A DNA stretch of 64,000 nt from Hydractinia symbiolongicarpus (Eukaryota; Cnidaria; Hydrozoa; Anthoathecata; Hydractiniidae), in contig NC_079881.1 of NCBI RefSeq assembly GCF_029227915.1, positions 23,537,501 through 23,601,500 on the forward strand, read 5' to 3'. A program made the position numbers and the translations under genes. The notes beneath the pieces are model-generated. The model ran no database searches. It was not told the DNA's origin and saw only the letters and a program-made list of their open reading frames with translations. This document shows, piece after piece, positions 61,071 through 64,000 of the stretch. Each line of letters begins with the position of its first letter. Position 1 is the first letter of the stretch.

Positions 61071-63705
61071 GTCTCCAAGGAATAACATTCTTTTTAATTT
61101 GACTTGATTGTCGAAACTCAGCGATTACACTTGGCGCTGTGGTAGCAATTCATTTAAAAATTAAGATAAATAAATGATTTTTTACTGTGGGACCAATCCT
61201 AGCCGTTAGCTCGCGCTGAAGAAATAGAAACAGTTTCAAATACAACATTTCACTGACTTTCTAACGGCGTCAGTCCGTTTCAGTTACAACGGTTGCGTCA
61301 CACATTCGTACCAACATGTATTTGGTGATTTTCTTCCAATATTACTAAGTTGTATAGCTTTTAACAGTGAAACGATTGACTGTGGGAATAAATAGAACTG
61401 ATTCTGGACTTTGACCTTATAAATGTGATAAATGAGCCAATTGGTCTCAAAGGAATAACATTCTTCTTAATTTGACATGATTGCTGGAATTCATCGATTA
61501 CATTAGGCTCTGTGGTAGCGCTTTATTTAAAAATTTAGATAAATAAGTCTTTTCTCACTGTGGAACCAATCCTGGCCGTTAGCACGCGCTAAATAAATAG
61601 GAACAGTTCGAAAGACTACATTTCATCGACTTTCTAGCGGTATAAGTCCGTTTGAGTTACAACGGTTGCCTCACATATTCGTACCAACATGTATTTAGCC
61701 ATAGTATTCGGATATTACTAGGTTGCATCGCTTTTAACAGTGAAACGCTTGACTGTGGGACTTAATTGAACTGATTTTGGACTTTGACTTTATAAATGTG
61801 ATAAATGCGCCAGTTTGACTACAAGGAGTAACATTCTTCTTAATTTGACATGATGGCTGGAACTCAGCGATTACACTGGGCGCTGTGGTAGCGCTTTGTT
61901 AAAAAATTAAGATAAATAAATCATTTTTTACTGTGGGTCCAATCCTAGCCGTTAGCTCGCCCTGAAGAAATAGAGACAGTTTCAAAAACTACATTTCATT
62001 TACTTTCTAACGGTGTCAATCCGTTTGAGTTACAACAGTTGCGTCACATATTCGTACCAACATGTATTTAGTGATTTTTTTCCGATATTACTAAGTTGTA
62101 TCGCCTTTACCAGTGAAACGATTGACTGTGGGACTTAAGTGAACTGATTCTGGAATGTGACCTTATTAATGTGATAAATGAGCCAATTGGTCTCCAAGGA
62201 ATAACATTCTTTTTAATTTGACTTGATTGTCGAAACTCAGCGATTACACTTGGCGCTGTGGTAGGGATTCATTTAAAAATTAAGATAAATAAATGATTTT
62301 TTACTGTGGGACCAATCCTAGCCGTTAGCTCGCGCTGAAGAAATAGAAACAGTTTCAAAATCTACATTTCATTTACTTTCTAACGGTGTCAATCCGTTTG
62401 AGTTACAACGGTTGCGTCACATATTCGTACCAACATATATTTAGTGATTTTTTTTCGATATTACTAAGTTGTATCGCTTTTAACAATGAAACGATTGACT
62501 GTGGGACTTAATTGAACTGATTCTGGAATGTGACCTTATAAATGTGATAAATGAGCCAATTGGTCTCCAAGGAATAACATTCTTCTTAATTTGACTTGAT
62601 TGCCGAAACTCAGCGATTACACTTGGCGCTGTGGTAGCGATTCATTTAAAAATTAAGATAAGAAAATCAGTTTTTACTGTGGGACCAATCCTAGCCGTTA
62701 GCGCGCTGAAGAAATAGAGACAGTTTCAAATACAACATTTCACTGACTTTCTAACGGTGTCAGTCCGTTTCAGTTACAACGGTTGCGTTACACATTCGTA
62801 CCAACATGTGTTTGTTGATTTTCTTCCAATATTACTAAGTTGTATCGCTTTTAACAGTGAAACGATTGACTGTGGGACTTAACTGAACTGATTCTGGAAT
62901 GTGACCTTATAAATGTGATAAATGAGCCAATTGGTCTCCAAGGAATAACATTCTTCTTAATTTGACTTGATTGCCGAAACTCAGCGATTACACTTGGCGC
63001 TGTGGTAGCAATTCATTTAAAAATTAAGATAAAAAAATCAGTTTTTACTGTGGGACCAATCCTAGCCGTTAGCGCGCTGAAGAAATAGAGACAGTTTCAA
63101 ATACTACATTTCACTGACTTTCTAACGGTGTCAGTCCGTTTGAGTTGCAACGGTTGCGTCACACATTCGTACCAACATGTATTTGGTGATTTTCTTCCAA
63201 TATTACTAAGTTGTATAGCTTTTAACAGTGAAACGATTGACTGTGGGAATAAATAGAACTGATTCTGGAATTTGACCTTATAAATGTGATAAATGAGGCA
63301 GTTTGACTACAAGAAATAGCATTCTTCTTAATTTGACATGATTGCTGGAACTCAGCGATTACAGTGGGCGCTGTGGTAGCGATTCATTTACAAATTAAGA
63401 TAAAAAAATCAGTTTTTACTGTGGGACCAATCCTAGCCGTTCGCGCGCGCTGACGAAATAGAGACAGTTTCAAATACTACATTTCACTGACTTTCTAACG
63501 GTGTCAGTCCGTTTGAGTTACAACGGTTGCGTCACATATTCGTACCAACATGTATTTAGCGATAGTATTCGGATACTGCTAGGTTGCATCGCTTTTAACA
63601 GTGAAACGCTTGACTGTGGGACTTATTTGAACTGATTTTGGACTTTGACCTTATAAATGTGATAAATGAGGCAGTTTGACTACAAGAAATAACATTCTTC
63701 TTAAT
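61071..63705. repeat. Right-end C-rich block
   Basis: Landmarks 61099, 61472, 61845, 62218, 62591, 62962, 63333. Order: C, B, A, C, C, C, A-flanked C. A three-unit C-B-A rhythm continues from the preceding block (units 61099-61845 resemble 60074-60726 but with a full-length C). Units 62591 and 62962 resemble 57565 and 57936. Nothing other than satellite is present. Confidence 0.83.
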
Positions 63706-64000
63706 TTGACATGATTGCTGTAACTCAGCGATTACACTGGGGGCTGTGGTAGCGCTTTAATAAGAAATTAAGATAAATAAGTCATTTTTTACTGTGGGAC
63801 CAATCCTGGCCGTTAGCTTGCGCTGAAGAAATAGAGACAGTTTTAAAAACTACCTTTCATTGATTTTCTAACGGTGTCAATCCGTTTGAGCTACAACGGT
63901 TGCGTCACATATTCGTACCAACATGTATTTGGTGATTTTCTTCCGATATTACTAAGTTGTATTGCTTTTAAAAGTGAAACGATTGACTGTGGGAATAAAT
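63706..64000. repeat. Partial satellite unit at right edge
   Basis: The first 295 bases of an A-type unit (start GACATGATTGCTGTAACTCAG), cut by the window end inside GACTGTGGGAATAAAT. It shares TTAGCTTGCGCTG and GGGGGCTGTGG with A units at 43674, 46938, 51320, 54954 and 56446, so it belongs to the same sub-lineage. Confidence 0.95.

Larger units (their letters stand above)
1..64000. repeat. Satellite DNA array, ~373-bp unit, fills the window
   Basis: A single repeat family runs head to tail, always in the same orientation, from the first base to the last. The landmark TTGAC in AATTTGACATGATTGCTGG was located 173 times, first at 51 and last at 63706. Of 172 intervals, 140 are exactly 373 bp, 15 are 372, 3 are 374, 8 are 371, one is 370 and five are 279. 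No foreign insertion, inversion or unique spacer was seen. Both edges cut through a unit, so the array continues on both sides. By family logic this is centromeric or pericentromeric heterochromatin of a eukaryote. The location on a chromosome and the species cannot be read from the sequence. No open reading frame in it looks like a gene. Confidence 0.98.

Noticed and set aside
1-64000. CRISPR array
   Set aside because: The repeats are 373 bp and directly abut. There are no short repeats separated by unique spacers.
1-64000. Transposon or retroelement tandem cluster
   Set aside because: No terminal repeats, target-site duplications or coding remnants are visible, and units join seamlessly in one orientation.
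1-64000. Hammerhead ribozyme within the satellite, as known in some animal satellites
   Set aside because: I looked for the CTGATGA plus GAAA core on both strands. The nearest forms are CTGATTTTGG and CTGATTCTGG, which lack it.
1-64000. CENP-B box
   Set aside because: The pattern TTCGNNNNANNCGGG was not found on either strand. CGGGACC and CCCGTTAGC lack the partner bases at the right spacing.
1-64000. Ribosomal DNA spacer or 5S/tRNA gene repeats
   Set aside because: No rRNA-like or cloverleaf sequence and no A-box/B-box pair were recognised in the unit.

Overview
The window is one uninterrupted satellite DNA array. I see no protein gene, RNA gene, transposon, CRISPR array or unique sequence in it. 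From base 1 to base 64000 the same ~373-bp unit repeats head to tail in one orientation. I placed one landmark (the TTGAC of the segment AATTTGACATGATTGCTGGAA) in every unit by eye and found 173 of them, from position 51 to position 63706. Of the 172 intervals, 140 are exactly 373 bp, 27 lie between 370 and 374 bp, and five are 279 bp. The deficits sum correctly to the total span, so the register is never lost. A hand count of one unit (start 6391) gave about 35% G+C and 10 CpG, close to random expectation.

This is eukaryotic heterochromatin, most likely centromeric or pericentromeric. CpG is not depleted, which fits a lightly methylated genome such as many invertebrates better than a vertebrate or plant. 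That is an inference; I do not recognise the family by name and cannot place the species.

There are three main unit types. B units carry CAATTGGTGTCC upstream of the landmark, GGAATTCAGCG after it and a TTTAAAAATTTAG tract. A units carry AGTTTGACTACAAG upstream and GGAACTCAGCG after it, with two sub-forms: A1 (GGTCACTG, AAGATAAACAAG) and A2 (GGGCGCTG, AAGATAAATAAG). A variant A' has CAATTGGACTTCAAG upstream. C units carry GACTTGATTGCCGAAACTC and GCGATTCATTTA and are common only in the right third. In the left 24 kb A and B alternate strictly as a 746-bp dimer, except where an A' unit is inserted. To the right this alternation breaks down, with AA, BB and CC runs and chimeric units.

Layout: 1-1.66 kb mixed A/B lead-in; 1.66-6.04 kb a 6-unit (2238-bp) block present twice; 6.04-13.7 kb AB dimers in partly repeated 6-, 10- and 12-unit sets marked by A'; 13.7-19.75 kb an 8-unit (2982-bp) block twice; 19.75-24.69 kb more AB dimers; 24.69-27.6 kb single-unit and dimer duplications; 27.6-33.9 kb a trimer duplication and a block shared with 25.9-27.6 kb at 17 units' distance; 33.9-42.36 kb disordered AA/AB with tetramer, trimer and dimer duplications; 42.36-48.93 kb a 9-unit (3264-bp) block twice; 48.93-53.4 kb rearranged pieces of that block; 53.4-64 kb C-rich, including a 5-unit (1767-bp) block twice. 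Block edges are approximate because neighbouring units are so alike.

The pattern is what repeated in-register unequal exchange or gene conversion would leave: integer-unit duplications, chimeric units joined exactly in register, and one 92-bp internal deletion that has been copied to five places. The most interesting material here is this recombination record, not an encoded system.
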